Source: Pandoraea captiosa (GTDB lineage: Bacteria > Pseudomonadota > Gammaproteobacteria > Burkholderiales > Burkholderiaceae). Taken from it: a DNA stretch of 64,000 nt. Positions 26,072 through 36,172 of the stretch are shown here, piece after piece. Where the stretch lies: positions 124,001 through 188,000 of the forward strand of contig NZ_CABPSQ010000002.1 of the NCBI RefSeq assembly GCF_902459775.1, written 5' to 3'. The first letter of the stretch is position 1, and every line of letters starts with the position of its first letter. The notes under the pieces are model-generated. The model had not been told where the DNA came from. It made no database searches and saw only the letters and a list, made by a program, of their open reading frames with translations. Both the position numbers and the translations under genes were made by a program.

Positions 26072-26334
26072 GTAGATGGCAAAAAGCTTTGAGTCGCCTT
26101 GCTTAAAGCGTTACAGATGTCCATGGTGCAGGTCGTCGTTCCACTTGCAGAAGTGGTACCTCCGGTCACGGACGGAACGCCCGTCCAGTCGATGTCATAT
26201 CCTGCGCCGGCCAATTTTCCATCGACGTAAGTTGCGGAACTGCGGACTCCCGCTTTGCCGCAGTTCACTGCGGTGTTGACGTTCGAGGATTTAATTGCGG
26301 TACAAAAATTAATTAGCGTTCCTGTTGGGGAAAA
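26068..26334 (-). pseudogene. orphan toxin tip fragment, ~88 codons
   Basis: The frame is open from 26334 (after a TAA at 26335-26337) to the stop at 26068 and has no ATG; GTG 26268 is the only plausible start. It reads SPTGTLINFCTAIKSSN, then CGKAGVRSSATYVDGK and ends CNALSKATQSFLPST. Several Cys residues and a compact polar make-up suggest the C-terminal part of a toxin domain whose front is lost. Its stop overlaps the start of the 136-aa membrane protein. No cdiA-like leader is attached here. Confidence 0.5.
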
Positions 26335-26454
26335 TTATCCGTGACCTGAGAAATGCAATGAGCCAGTGAGTCATTTTATTGTCACTGAGTTTTAAAGTTC
26401 GACGCCGGTGCGGCGGCGAATTTCCTGGTTATCTACGTTCAGCGGAACTGGCTA

Positions 26455-26670
26455 TTAGCTTTCTGATATTAAATGAATAAATGCAAATATATAGAAAACT
26501 GTCCCTAGAAGTGTTCCGTTTACTAAGACGAACCGCGTGTCAACATCCCCCCACATCGGAGCGACTCCATATGCATACCAAATCACAGAAAATGCATATA
26601 TTTTGATCATCAGGAAGCAAAAAAAAGACGACAAAAAAGCGATAAAAAATAAGTAAATAAATTTAAGCAT
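26455..26670 (-). CDS. 71-aa membrane protein, candidate immunity protein of CdiA
   Basis: This gene begins three bases after the cdiA stop, the position of cdiI in cdiBAI loci. Two hydrophobic helices are seen (~3-28, KFIYLFFIAFLSSFFCFLMIKIYAF, and ~50-68, VNGTLLGTVFYIFAFIHLI) with WYAYGVAPMWGD between. It is strongly AT-rich. Protection against the tip of the adjacent CdiA is inferred from gene order; the family is not recognised. A membrane immunity protein implies that the CdiA tip acts at the inner membrane. Confidence 0.65.
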   Translation of the reverse strand: MLKFIYLFFIAFLSSFFCFLMIKIYAFSVIWYAYGVAPMWGDVDTRFVLVNGTLLGTVFYIFAFIHLISES

Positions 26671-26673
26671 TTG

Positions 26674-29600
26674 TCAATTATTAAAATAAAAAACCATGCC
26701 ATTTAACGCTTCTGTTGCAGCCTCTGTCCCAGTTGCGCCACCGACCGCGGAGCCAATCATTGGAGTGTTGTTGGCTGTAAAAATGTTCCTTCCTGATGGT
26801 TTCGCCCAAACGCCGGGGCTAGACCATTCGTAGGAACTTACTTTCGACTTGGCGAACGAAAAAATCGTGTTTTTCATGAACGCGCCTACGCCGTAGCCAA
26901 GACCTGCGGCACCTGCATTCATCATTGCACCGATTAGCACACTGTCGTTCTTTCCGGAAATAAAATTATTTGTCATGGTATTGGCCGCGCCTGTCGCTGC
27001 GTTTATTGCAATGCTCCCCAAAAATTTCGTGTACGTACCGCCCCATCCTGCAAGTGCGGCATACCCGACGTCGAATGGCCTGATTTCACCATTCTTGTAG
27101 TACTGTGATGCGGCATTCACTCCGCCGCTAATTGCACCGATTCCAACGGGAGACGTCCAAGAACCGCTTCCCAATGCCCCCGTAGAACCAAAAATCGGCG
27201 AACCAGGAATAGCTGCGATTACCCCGCCCGTAGCAATTGACGTTGCGACCGTCGTGGCGATCCAGGTTTCCTTTCCTAGTTTGTCGCGTGCCGTTTGATC
27301 ACTGACGGCCGATTCCGTGATAGTTCGAGCATTCGGAGCATTCATTCCGATCCCGTCGGGATAATGTTTCGCGTACATTTCGACGTTCGCTTTCTGATCG
27401 GGCGTCGCGTAGAACATGTATCCGGGGCCGCTCGCACCGTCCGCAGGCAACATTCCGTGCGCTTGTGCGAGAAAGTTGCTGGCGCGCTGGTTCCAGGTGC
27501 CCGTCGAACCGTTTTGGACTTGCAGGTTGGCTTGCGTAGTAAGTTCGTCATGCGCTTGTTGATCGGTGAGACCATATCGCTTCGCGTACGCGGCCTCTTG
27601 GGCGCTAATCCACTTCTTCTCGTCCGGATGCAACTGCCGATTAAACCGATCGGTATTGAACCCGGTGAACGCCCCGGAAGTCCCGCCCGCGGCTGCGCCA
27701 ACGGCAGTTCCCACGACGGTTGCCACGATCTGGCCCAATGCTTCGTCGACATCGGCATTTCCCGTCGGGCGCTTCTTTTTGATCTCGTCGCTCAGGTCAT
27801 TGAGCACGCCACCGAGCTTGGACGTCAGGCCCGCGCCTAATGCACCACCTAGTGCGTTGCCACCGCCGAGTCCCGCGACCAGCGCCCCGCCTGCGGCGTG
27901 CATTGCCGCGCGGTAGTCGCCGCCTTCGGACCATTCTTTCGCTTCCTGCAAATACTGCGCTTTCAACGCGGGATCATCCGTGTCCTTGGCCAGCTTCTCC
28001 AATTTCTCGGCCTTCTTGTCAGCGTAGGTGCCGATATCGCGTGCCACTGCCTCACCGGCCGCCGTCGCGGCCTGCATCAGACGAGATTGGTCGCTAAGTA
28101 AATTCTGCAGATCCGGCGTGCGAGCGACCGTGCCGTTCAAGTCGGTAGTATCTCGATTCAGGCTTGCCAGATCCTGTCGCTGGTTCGATTCATCGGTCAG
28201 CGTGATCGTGCCTTCGCTAACGCCCGCACGGGTCGTGCCACGTTCGCTGCCACTCTCCATTTGCGGCAACATCGGAGAAATCCCACCGGTGTTCTTGCCG
28301 GATGTCTTCCCCGTCTTGCGTTCGTTAGCCCCGCCATTTCCGACGGTAAACCCGCCACCAAAGCCAAAGCTGTTGGCGCTGTAGTCCGCATGATTTTCGA
28401 TGTCGGAGAACGTGAGCGTGCCTGTCGTCAATCGATTCTCCTCAGGACCCGCTGTGCTGGTGATGTAGCCGCCCTTCAGGTCCGTGTTCCCCGCAACGCC
28501 GATGTCGAACCCGCCGTCGCCGGACTTGATGCCCGACTGCTCCACCACGCTCGCATAGTTGCTGCTGGCGTTGCCACGTGCATAGCTCGCGCTGCCCGAC
28601 GCGCCGGCCATACTCAGGTTCACGCCGCCGCCCATGCTCTCCTGATGCGCAGAACCTTCACTTGTGTCCTGCACACTTGCGATATTCAAATCGCCCCCCA
28701 CCCGCGCACCGAATCTTTCGGCGCTTACCGAGGCACCGGCCAGGTTGGTGTCGCCACCGCTCGCAATCACCGCTGAACGGCTGGCGTTGACGTGCGTGTT
28801 GTTCTGGAATGTCGAGTCGGAATTTGCATCGCCGCTTGCCCTCGAAAAAGATGCCGATACGCCGAATCCGCTCGTGCCGTAAGACACACCGAACCCCACG
28901 TTCTTCGATTGGTTGTCGCTACGGGTCGATTCGCTATCGGCGCTGCTCAGCAAGTTGACTTCGTTGGTCGCCTGAAGCAACACGTCCTTCGCATCGATGT
29001 CTGAACCGACGACATTGACGTTGCCCTTGCCCGTTGCAGCATCTCCGGTCGCGATCAACGCTGCCGCTCCCCCGGCCCTGATATGGCTGGCGACGTTCTG
29101 CGTGCTGTCCATCGATGAAGTCGATTTGCTGCTGGATTCGCCCCAACTCAGTTCGACCTTGCCTTCAGGAAGCTTGCCTTTGGCCAGCGCATCGACAGCG
29201 CTCTTCCCTTCCCCGTAAGCGCTATAGGCGCCGCTGGCGGCGGCGTAGCCGCGCAGCGCGGAAACGCGGGCGTCCCCACCGTTATCGACCGCCGCTTTTG
29301 CCTGACCGACGACGTTTTGCGCCGCATCGATGACCGGCGACTTGATCGCGAGCGTGAAGCCCGAGCGCTTCATCTCGTGCGATTCGTCATGCTGCTGTCG
29401 GTCGGTCGCCGATTCGACGGTGATGTTCTTCGCGATACCCGTCACATTCCCACCGGCGACGACGTCGCTGCCGCGAATGGTCAGGTCATTACCGGCGACC
29501 ATGCTGACGCTGCCGTTAAGACTGCCCACGAGGCTGCTCGTCTGCGCAACAGCGGTGTCGTTGGTGCGGTCACGTTGCTCGCTGTTACCGTAGGAGACGC

Positions 29601-32600
29601 CCACGCCACCGGAAACGCCGAATCCCGAGCGCTTTTCCTCGTAAGTGGCGTGCTGCTCAGACGTGCTTTGTGCCGACTGGATATGCAAATCCTGTCCGGC
29701 CTGCAGCGCGACGTCCTTCGTGCCGACGATCGTGCTTCCCCGAACGTCCAGATTCTTGCCCGCAGCGATAACGATCGCATCCGCCGACACCATGCTTCCA
29801 TTGGCCTGCACAGTCTTCGAGTCGGAGGTGCTGGCGGTGCGTTGACTACTGAGGAATCCGCCACGGCTTCCGCCGTTCCGACCATGTGACTCATGCGTTT
29901 CGGTAACTTCGCCGATGTTCACATTGTTGCCTGCCACCAGCGTGGCTGTACCACGTTCCAGCGTTACGCCGCTGCCGAGGAGATCGATATCGTGACCGGC
30001 AGCAATGGCAAGACTGTCGCCACTTCGTATCCGCGTGCCGATAACGGCGTCGTCTGACGATGTCGACGATTCGTAATAGCTGCCGTCTCGGTCAGCACCG
30101 GCGCTGCTGCCATGTACCGTAGACGTAGTCACTGCGGCTCGCAGGGACACATCCCCTTGGGCTGCAATGGCGCCTCCTCCTTGAAAGTGCAAATCGGCCC
30201 CGGTTGCGGTCACGTCGGCACCCACACCGATTTGCGTGACACCTCCGACGTTGACGATGCTGCCCGTCGCCCTATTGATGTTCGTATCCGAGACGCCATT
30301 CGCGCGTTCGACCCGCTTGCGCTCACCGGTCACGACGGATCCCAGTTCCCAATTGCCACCGACTGCCATCCCGAGATTTCCGCCGACGTTCAGCGTCCCG
30401 GCGTTTTGCTGGAAATTGCCGCCGGTTGCGATCACAGCGTCTTTCTCGACGGTGAGTGTGGCGACAGGACCCAATGTGGTCGACACGCGTGTTGCCCCCG
30501 TATCGCTCACTTGATCGACAGTGGTGGACGTCGTGTTGAGCAGTAGATCGCCCCCGGCCTTGAGCGCCAACTCGCCCGCCGTCACCGTAGCGGAACTGAG
30601 GTCGACGTTCCCCACAGTCGTCAGCGTCATCAAGCCGCCGCTTTGCAATGCGCCGAATGCGCTATCGATACGCTCGGCGTCAATCGTCAGGTTGCGGTCC
30701 GCGCGAATCGTGCCGCTATTGGTCAACGCTTGATGGTTCTTCAGTCGCACGTCGGCTGCTGCGATCAACGGGCCGTCCGTCTGCCGTTGCGTCGTCGGCG
30801 CCAGATAGACCACGGGCACGAGCACGGGCTGTCCATCGACGACCTGCGACTGCAGGATGACGACGTCATGGGTAAGCGCAGCGACCTGTTCCGCCGAAAG
30901 GCTCATACCGAGATACAGGTCCAGGGATTTCGCAAGCGCCGCACCTGAGCGCATCATCGCCTCGTACATCGAGGGGAGATCGGTGTACGGGCCCGGCACG
31001 ATCTTGCCGGTGAGCGCGGTGATCTGGCTTCGTACCAGATGCTGCTCGTACATGCCGTCGCCGAGACGCTTGGCCACCGTTTGCGGATTCACGCCGATCT
31101 GATGGAGGTAGTAGTCGCTCGAAATGAACGCTTTTGCGTTGGTAAACGCCGGGTTGGATTCGATCAGGTAGGACGCGTCGGGCGCCGTCACCGGCCGGAA
31201 GAGACCGCCTTGCGGAATCGTCAGGCGGCTGATGACGTCGACAGCCGTCGAATGCGCGACGATCGGGTCGACGTAAGCGGTGTTACCGGTCACTGACGTC
31301 GTCCCTGCCTCAACGTCGACCAGGCCGCCCAGGCCGCCCTCGACCATGCCGACATTCGCCTCCGAGATCGATTGCCCGCGCCTGAGTCCTAAGGACGGCA
31401 TTCCGACATTCCCGGCTGCGTTATCGATGCTCACGCCGGTACCGGACAACACGCCATTCGCGACAAAGGTGGATTCATAAGCCGGAAGCGCATAGGTGCG
31501 GATGTCAGCGGGCGCGACGCTCGTGTATCCACCGGGGCGGTGTGTCGTGAAAGTGGCGTCGCCGAACGGAAGCTGCCAGTCGGCCTTGCTCCTGTCGTAG
31601 TTGTCGTAGTGATAGTGACCGGAATACCGCACGCGAACGGCCGGCGCGGTCTGATCTTTCCAACTGTTCTGATCCAGTGACGCCGGCATCTCGATGTCGG
31701 CGGCAGCCGCTACCGCACTCCAATGATTCTGGAAGACGTTGATGGACGACGCGTTCAGATTGGCGCCGGACAGAATCTGTGCCTGTGGACTTGTCGACGT
31801 CACCGTGTTCGCGGTCGCGACGCCCCAGTAGCTCGTGAACAGGTAATCGCTGTTCCATTCCCCGCCACCGGGAGGCTTGACGTATACCCCGCCAATCGCG
31901 TCTGGATCCTTCGTATTCACTTTGCCGGTGCGACCACGCAAACTAATGCCCAGGCGCGAGATCAACGCGGGATCGACGGCGGACACGAAGCCGGAGGTGC
32001 GCATGGTTCGTCGCGTGTTGACGACCCGATCCGCGTGCAGTGCCATATCTGCGCCGGACTGAATCAGTGCCGACTGGTTGCGAATCAGGTTAGCGTTCAG
32101 ATAATTGCCGGTGGCGTCCTTGCCGCCGGCGATGACGATACGTCCCAATCCATAGATCGCCGTCCTGGCCTGCGTATCGACGTCCGTCGTCTCGTCGAGA
32201 TTTTCGATGGATGGGGCGAGCAGTGCTAACGTGCCCTGATCGTTTGTCGCGCCGATAAGCGCCGTCGCGCCGACGTTCGAGAGTAACGATCCGGCGTTCA
32301 GCGATAGGTCCGCGCCAACGACCGATCCGGTATTCCGGAAGGTATCCGACCGTGTCGTGAGCTTGCCCCCTGCTGTCATCGACCCGCTGTTGACGATGTT
32401 CCCCGCGGTGATGTCCAAGTGCTTCACGGCATGGAACGTTGTCGCATTCTCGAACGTACCCGGCAGCGACAACTTGACGGTGCGGCCCGCCGAGAACGCC
32501 AGTGCCGGTGTCGTAGTGAAGTTGCCTTTGACGCTGACCGTCACGTCGTTTGCTGCACGGTACGCGCCGCCGCCCGCGAGCGTTGCGGCACTCACCTTGA

Positions 32601-35600
32601 GATCTCGCGTCGCCCCGATTCGCCCATTCGTGCTGGTGAGTGCGTCGGATGTCTCAAGGACGACGTCTCCCACCGAGTCCGTGAGGGTGCCGATGTCACT
32701 GTCCGTGTTGTCGAGCGCCGAGGCGACCACCGATATGCGTTCCCCGCTCAATTGCGCACCGTCGGTGTTCAAGACTTTCGATGCGACCAGCGCGACACGC
32801 CCGCTCCCGGTTATCACGCCCCCACGATTCGAGATCAGCGTTCCTCCGTCGAATGTCGTGTTGCCCTTCGACAGATGGCTGATGAGCCCGCGCCCGTTGT
32901 CGATCGATACCGCTTTTACCGATAGCGTGCTGCCGTCCCCTTCAGTGCCCGACTGAATCTGGCCTTCGATGTTTTCGAGGGCACCCTGGCTGTTCACGGA
33001 TAGCGAGCCCAGTGACCGGATGCGGCCGCGTGAGTTTTGGATATCGCCCCGAACGTCGGCCATGGCATTTCCTCTGGCCGTGAGTTCACCGGCGGCGTTG
33101 TCCATTCGGGCAGCGATGAGGTCCAACTCACCGCCTGATACGATTCGCCCGCCGTCGTTGAGAACGCGCCCCGCACCTTTGTCGGGCGCTATCTTGAGCT
33201 TGCCTCGCCCGGCGGCCAGAATCGTCCCGCCATTGTTGTTCAACAGTCGTGGGCGGAGTATGAGGTCGGTGCCATTGCTTTGCAGCACGCCGCCATTTGC
33301 GTTATCGAAGGCACCGTTGACGTCAAACGTCATCGCCGATGTGCCGTAATGCGTGATTACCCCGCGTGGGTTCGTCAGATCGGTCGTCGACAGCGACAAG
33401 TGGTTTGCCTTGATCTCTCCCGCACTGTTGTCCACCGCAGTCTCGCTGGTCAAAATGAGCGTCGGCGCCAGGATGGCGCCGCTGTGGTTCGTCAGCGATT
33501 GAGTGTGTACGGACGCGCTGGAACCCGCGCTGATTTCACCGCCGTCGTTCGTCAGACGGTCGCTGACAAGCGACGCATTTTCATTTGTCAGCAGTTTGCC
33601 TTTTGTATTGTCAAGACCTCCGCGCAATGTCGCAGACAGCCCCGTTCTGCCCGTGACCAACCCTCCCGAGTTATCGAGGTGCGTTGCATGAATCGCGACG
33701 CTTCCATTGCTCCGAATTTTGCCGTTCGCATTGCGGATGTCTTGGGCACCGCGAGCGGAATGGACGGTAAGTTTGCCGTTCCCGGCATGGAGGATCGTGC
33801 CGTTGCTGTTGATCAAGGCGGCGGGCGACAACGTGAGGTCGGCACTGTTGGTTTGGATTGTGCCGCCGTCCGAGTTATCGAGTGACGCGAGGACGTCGAT
33901 GTCGATCGCGGCTCCGCCCGTTTGCGTAATAGCGCCCCCTCGATTCACCAGATCCGTGGCATGGACTGCCAGTTGGCCGGATTGCATGTTGCCGCGCGCG
34001 TTGTCCAGTGTCGTGGTCCGGATCGATAACGCGTCGGCTGCGGTGATGTGCCCGCCGACGTTGGTCAACCTTGTCTGCGCATTGACGATGGCGCGACGCT
34101 CGGCAAAGAGGTGGCCTGCATCGTTGTCGATCGATTGCGCGTGGATCGAAAGGTCGGTCTTCGAGCGGATCGTTCCACGATTTCGAAGACGCCCGCTTTC
34201 CAGCGTGACCGCGCCATTTCCACCGATGAAACCGCCGTCGGCAGGATCGGCATCATGCTTCGCGTCCCCGGACGCGTTGGTGAGCTCACCGGACGTCTTG
34301 ATGTTCAGGCCATCGGCGTTCAGGGATACGACGCGACCTGCGCCGTTATCCAGCGATTCCCCGACGAGCGTGAGCGCGGCGGCACTTTGCAAGGTTCCAT
34401 GCGTGTTCTCGATGACGCCACCACGCAATGTCAAAGCACCGTCCGAGACAAACTCTCCACGACGATTGGAGACTCCCCCTGTGGCCGTGACGACCATCTC
34501 GCCTTGCGACGTGACGCGCCCCTCGGCATTGGACATGCGGTTGGCAACCAGCGCCAGATCGCGCCCGGTCGCCAGCGTTGCCCCGTCGGTGACCAAAACG
34601 CCCGGTGTGCTGGCGACGAAACGCCCTTGCGCACGGGTGTTCGACTTCGAGAGATCGATGTCGCCATCGCGACCCGTCAACGCCAATTCGCCGTTGGACG
34701 TGGTTTCGCTCCCCGAGAGATCGAGACGCCCGCCGTGAATCGATGTGTTTCCGCTCGAGAGATTCAGACCGTGGGCATCCAGTCGCTCGACGGCGCGCAC
34801 GAGCAGGTTTGCGGCCCTCGCCACGGTGCCGTCATCGCCCACACCGGCCGCGAGGGTCCCAGTGGAATTGACGTCGTTCGCGTGGAGTTGCAGGTCGCCG
34901 CCAGCGCCCAACGCGCCTTCGTTGATCAATGCACCCGTCGAGCGAATGCTGGCATTTTCCTTGGCGTAAATCGTTCCCCCATTCGCGACACCGTCGGTAG
35001 TGATCGAAACCTTGCCCGCCGCGTTCACCTTGCCGGTCTGCACGAGCCTGCCCGCGCTCGTGAGCGTGAGATCACCGGATTGCGACGCTATCGTTCCGGC
35101 ATTGGTGACACCCACGCCCTTCTCGGTCCCAACCAGCGCGATGTGATTCGCGTACATGCCGCCCAGCGCACTGACATCGATGGAAACCGTGGGAGGCGCG
35201 GATGAACTCGCGCTCGACGCGGCGGCGAGCGTATCGTGATGGACACGATTCGCACCTGTGATGACGTTCAACGACCCTGCATAAATATCGGCGTTCGCCT
35301 GCACGGCCCGAGCAATCAGGTCCACCTGATCGACGTGCTTCCCGTTGAGTCCTGCGCCTTGCACGGCGATGCTGCCATCCGTGACCTGAAATCCGCGCAG
35401 CGCCCCATGTTCGTCGAGCAGTGGCGTGCCGGTCGTGAGGACCGCGCGCGTCGTGTTGATGAAGCCACCGCCATCGACGACGATGCCGGCACTGTTCGCC
35501 ACGACGACTTCGGCACGGTTTCCCGCGACTTCCAGATAGCCTCTCAATTGGCTCGGCGATGCACTGTTGACCTGATTCAGGATGATCCGGGCCGATTGGC

Positions 35601-36060
35601 CGGGACCAAGGTTCGGATTGCCGTTGATCATTCCGGCCTGCTGCGTCTGCGTCATGACCGATGAGTTGTTCAGCACCGCACCGGCACGCGGCACGTCGAA
35701 CTGCGAGTACGTGTTTTGCGAGACCCCCGCGCCGCTCGGCGCGTTGATGTCGACCTGTTGAATGCCGTTCGCACTCTGGACGACTGACGGCGCGTGGCTC
35801 CCTGCGCCGGTAATCTGCGCCCGGACGGCGGCAGGGATCGTGCCTAATGTGACGAGCGCCGCGAACGTTAAGGCGCGTATGGGGAAGCGGCAGAGTCGTC
35901 GGTCGGCATTATCGGCAGTCTTATGGTCGGTGCCATGGGTGGCGTTACGGTCGGTTGTGCACCGTTCGCCAGCCTTTCCGGTCGCGGACACGGTCTCCGC
36001 CACCGCGACCAGCATGCCGCGCAACCGGTTGTACACCAAGCGGAAGATGTGCTTGTTCAT
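26674..36060 (-). CDS. cdiA: CdiA, two-partner-secreted contact-dependent inhibition toxin
   Basis: This 3128-aa haemagglutinin-like exoprotein is exported by the CdiB upstream and delivers a C-terminal toxin to neighbouring cells. It begins with an extended signal peptide region (MNKHIFRLVYNRLRG), cleaved near AVRA/Q at ~81. The TPS secretion domain (~85-215) has NPNL at 148-151. Long FHA-type repeats follow, then a serine/Gly-rich haemagglutinin block and a pretoxin region (LTSKLGGVLNDLSDE, FNRQLHPDEKKW). I see no VENN motif. The last ~150 residues are Gly/Ala-rich with hydrophobic stretches and end in FYFNN. The frame is open 21 codons further upstream; the ESPR start is chosen. Base use turns AT-rich at the tip. 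Confidence 0.92.
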   Translation of the reverse strand: MNKHIFRLVYNRLRGMLVAVAETVSATGKAGERCTTDRNATHGTDHKTADNADRRLCRFPIRALTFAALVTLGTIPAAVRAQITGAGSHAPSVVQSANGIQQVDINAPSGAGVSQNTYSQFDVPRAGAVLNNSSVMTQTQQAGMINGNPNLGPGQSARIILNQVNSASPSQLRGYLEVAGNRAEVVVANSAGIVVDGGGFINTTRAVLTTGTPLLDEHGALRGFQVTDGSIAVQGAGLNGKHVDQVDLIARAVQANADIYAGSLNVITGANRVHHDTLAAASSASSSAPPTVSIDVSALGGMYANHIALVGTEKGVGVTNAGTIASQSGDLTLTSAGRLVQTGKVNAAGKVSITTDGVANGGTIYAKENASIRSTGALINEGALGAGGDLQLHANDVNSTGTLAAGVGDDGTVARAANLLVRAVERLDAHGLNLSSGNTSIHGGRLDLSGSETTSNGELALTGRDGDIDLSKSNTRAQGRFVASTPGVLVTDGATLATGRDLALVANRMSNAEGRVTSQGEMVVTATGGVSNRRGEFVSDGALTLRGGVIENTHGTLQSAAALTLVGESLDNGAGRVVSLNADGLNIKTSGELTNASGDAKHDADPADGGFIGGNGAVTLESGRLRNRGTIRSKTDLSIHAQSIDNDAGHLFAERRAIVNAQTRLTNVGGHITAADALSIRTTTLDNARGNMQSGQLAVHATDLVNRGGAITQTGGAAIDIDVLASLDNSDGGTIQTNSADLTLSPAALINSNGTILHAGNGKLTVHSARGAQDIRNANGKIRSNGSVAIHATHLDNSGGLVTGRTGLSATLRGGLDNTKGKLLTNENASLVSDRLTNDGGEISAGSSASVHTQSLTNHSGAILAPTLILTSETAVDNSAGEIKANHLSLSTTDLTNPRGVITHYGTSAMTFDVNGAFDNANGGVLQSNGTDLILRPRLLNNNGGTILAAGRGKLKIAPDKGAGRVLNDGGRIVSGGELDLIAARMDNAAGELTARGNAMADVRGDIQNSRGRIRSLGSLSVNSQGALENIEGQIQSGTEGDGSTLSVKAVSIDNGRGLISHLSKGNTTFDGGTLISNRGGVITGSGRVALVASKVLNTDGAQLSGERISVVASALDNTDSDIGTLTDSVGDVVLETSDALTSTNGRIGATRDLKVSAATLAGGGAYRAANDVTVSVKGNFTTTPALAFSAGRTVKLSLPGTFENATTFHAVKHLDITAGNIVNSGSMTAGGKLTTRSDTFRNTGSVVGADLSLNAGSLLSNVGATALIGATNDQGTLALLAPSIENLDETTDVDTQARTAIYGLGRIVIAGGKDATGNYLNANLIRNQSALIQSGADMALHADRVVNTRRTMRTSGFVSAVDPALISRLGISLRGRTGKVNTKDPDAIGGVYVKPPGGGEWNSDYLFTSYWGVATANTVTSTSPQAQILSGANLNASSINVFQNHWSAVAAAADIEMPASLDQNSWKDQTAPAVRVRYSGHYHYDNYDRSKADWQLPFGDATFTTHRPGGYTSVAPADIRTYALPAYESTFVANGVLSGTGVSIDNAAGNVGMPSLGLRRGQSISEANVGMVEGGLGGLVDVEAGTTSVTGNTAYVDPIVAHSTAVDVISRLTIPQGGLFRPVTAPDASYLIESNPAFTNAKAFISSDYYLHQIGVNPQTVAKRLGDGMYEQHLVRSQITALTGKIVPGPYTDLPSMYEAMMRSGAALAKSLDLYLGMSLSAEQVAALTHDVVILQSQVVDGQPVLVPVVYLAPTTQRQTDGPLIAAADVRLKNHQALTNSGTIRADRNLTIDAERIDSAFGALQSGGLMTLTTVGNVDLSSATVTAGELALKAGGDLLLNTTSTTVDQVSDTGATRVSTTLGPVATLTVEKDAVIATGGNFQQNAGTLNVGGNLGMAVGGNWELGSVVTGERKRVERANGVSDTNINRATGSIVNVGGVTQIGVGADVTATGADLHFQGGGAIAAQGDVSLRAAVTTSTVHGSSAGADRDGSYYESSTSSDDAVIGTRIRSGDSLAIAAGHDIDLLGSGVTLERGTATLVAGNNVNIGEVTETHESHGRNGGSRGGFLSSQRTASTSDSKTVQANGSMVSADAIVIAAGKNLDVRGSTIVGTKDVALQAGQDLHIQSAQSTSEQHATYEEKRSGFGVSGGVGVSYGNSEQRDRTNDTAVAQTSSLVGSLNGSVSMVAGNDLTIRGSDVVAGGNVTGIAKNITVESATDRQQHDESHEMKRSGFTLAIKSPVIDAAQNVVGQAKAAVDNGGDARVSALRGYAAASGAYSAYGEGKSAVDALAKGKLPEGKVELSWGESSSKSTSSMDSTQNVASHIRAGGAAALIATGDAATGKGNVNVVGSDIDAKDVLLQATNEVNLLSSADSESTRSDNQSKNVGFGVSYGTSGFGVSASFSRASGDANSDSTFQNNTHVNASRSAVIASGGDTNLAGASVSAERFGARVGGDLNIASVQDTSEGSAHQESMGGGVNLSMAGASGSASYARGNASSNYASVVEQSGIKSGDGGFDIGVAGNTDLKGGYITSTAGPEENRLTTGTLTFSDIENHADYSANSFGFGGGFTVGNGGANERKTGKTSGKNTGGISPMLPQMESGSERGTTRAGVSEGTITLTDESNQRQDLASLNRDTTDLNGTVARTPDLQNLLSDQSRLMQAATAAGEAVARDIGTYADKKAEKLEKLAKDTDDPALKAQYLQEAKEWSEGGDYRAAMHAAGGALVAGLGGGNALGGALGAGLTSKLGGVLNDLSDEIKKKRPTGNADVDEALGQIVATVVGTAVGAAAGGTSGAFTGFNTDRFNRQLHPDEKKWISAQEAAYAKRYGLTDQQAHDELTTQANLQVQNGSTGTWNQRASNFLAQAHGMLPADGASGPGYMFYATPDQKANVEMYAKHYPDGIGMNAPNARTITESAVSDQTARDKLGKETWIATTVATSIATGGVIAAIPGSPIFGSTGALGSGSWTSPVGIGAISGGVNAASQYYKNGEIRPFDVGYAALAGWGGTYTKFLGSIAINAATGAANTMTNNFISGKNDSVLIGAMMNAGAAGLGYGVGAFMKNTIFSFAKSKVSSYEWSSPGVWAKPSGRNIFTANNTPMIGSAVGGATGTEAATEALNGMVFYFNN

Positions 36061-36172
36061 TGTCTTGATCGGCCTGATGAAAGTTGCCGTAGCGCAGGGA
36101 ACGCCAGGCGAATTGGGAAGCACGGTGTCGAGCGCCGCATCGTTCTGGAACGACGCACGCCGTTCCGAGCAG

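Noticed and set aside
24086-26670. Low-GC array considered as an integron or prophage
   Set aside because: No integrase, attC-like site, transposase or phage gene is present, and the pieces align with cdiA, which explains the layout.
36061-36123. Start of cdiA 21 codons further upstream
   Set aside because: The extended signal peptide region typical of large TPS exoproteins begins at MNKHIFRLVYNRL (36060); the preceding residues are not part of it.
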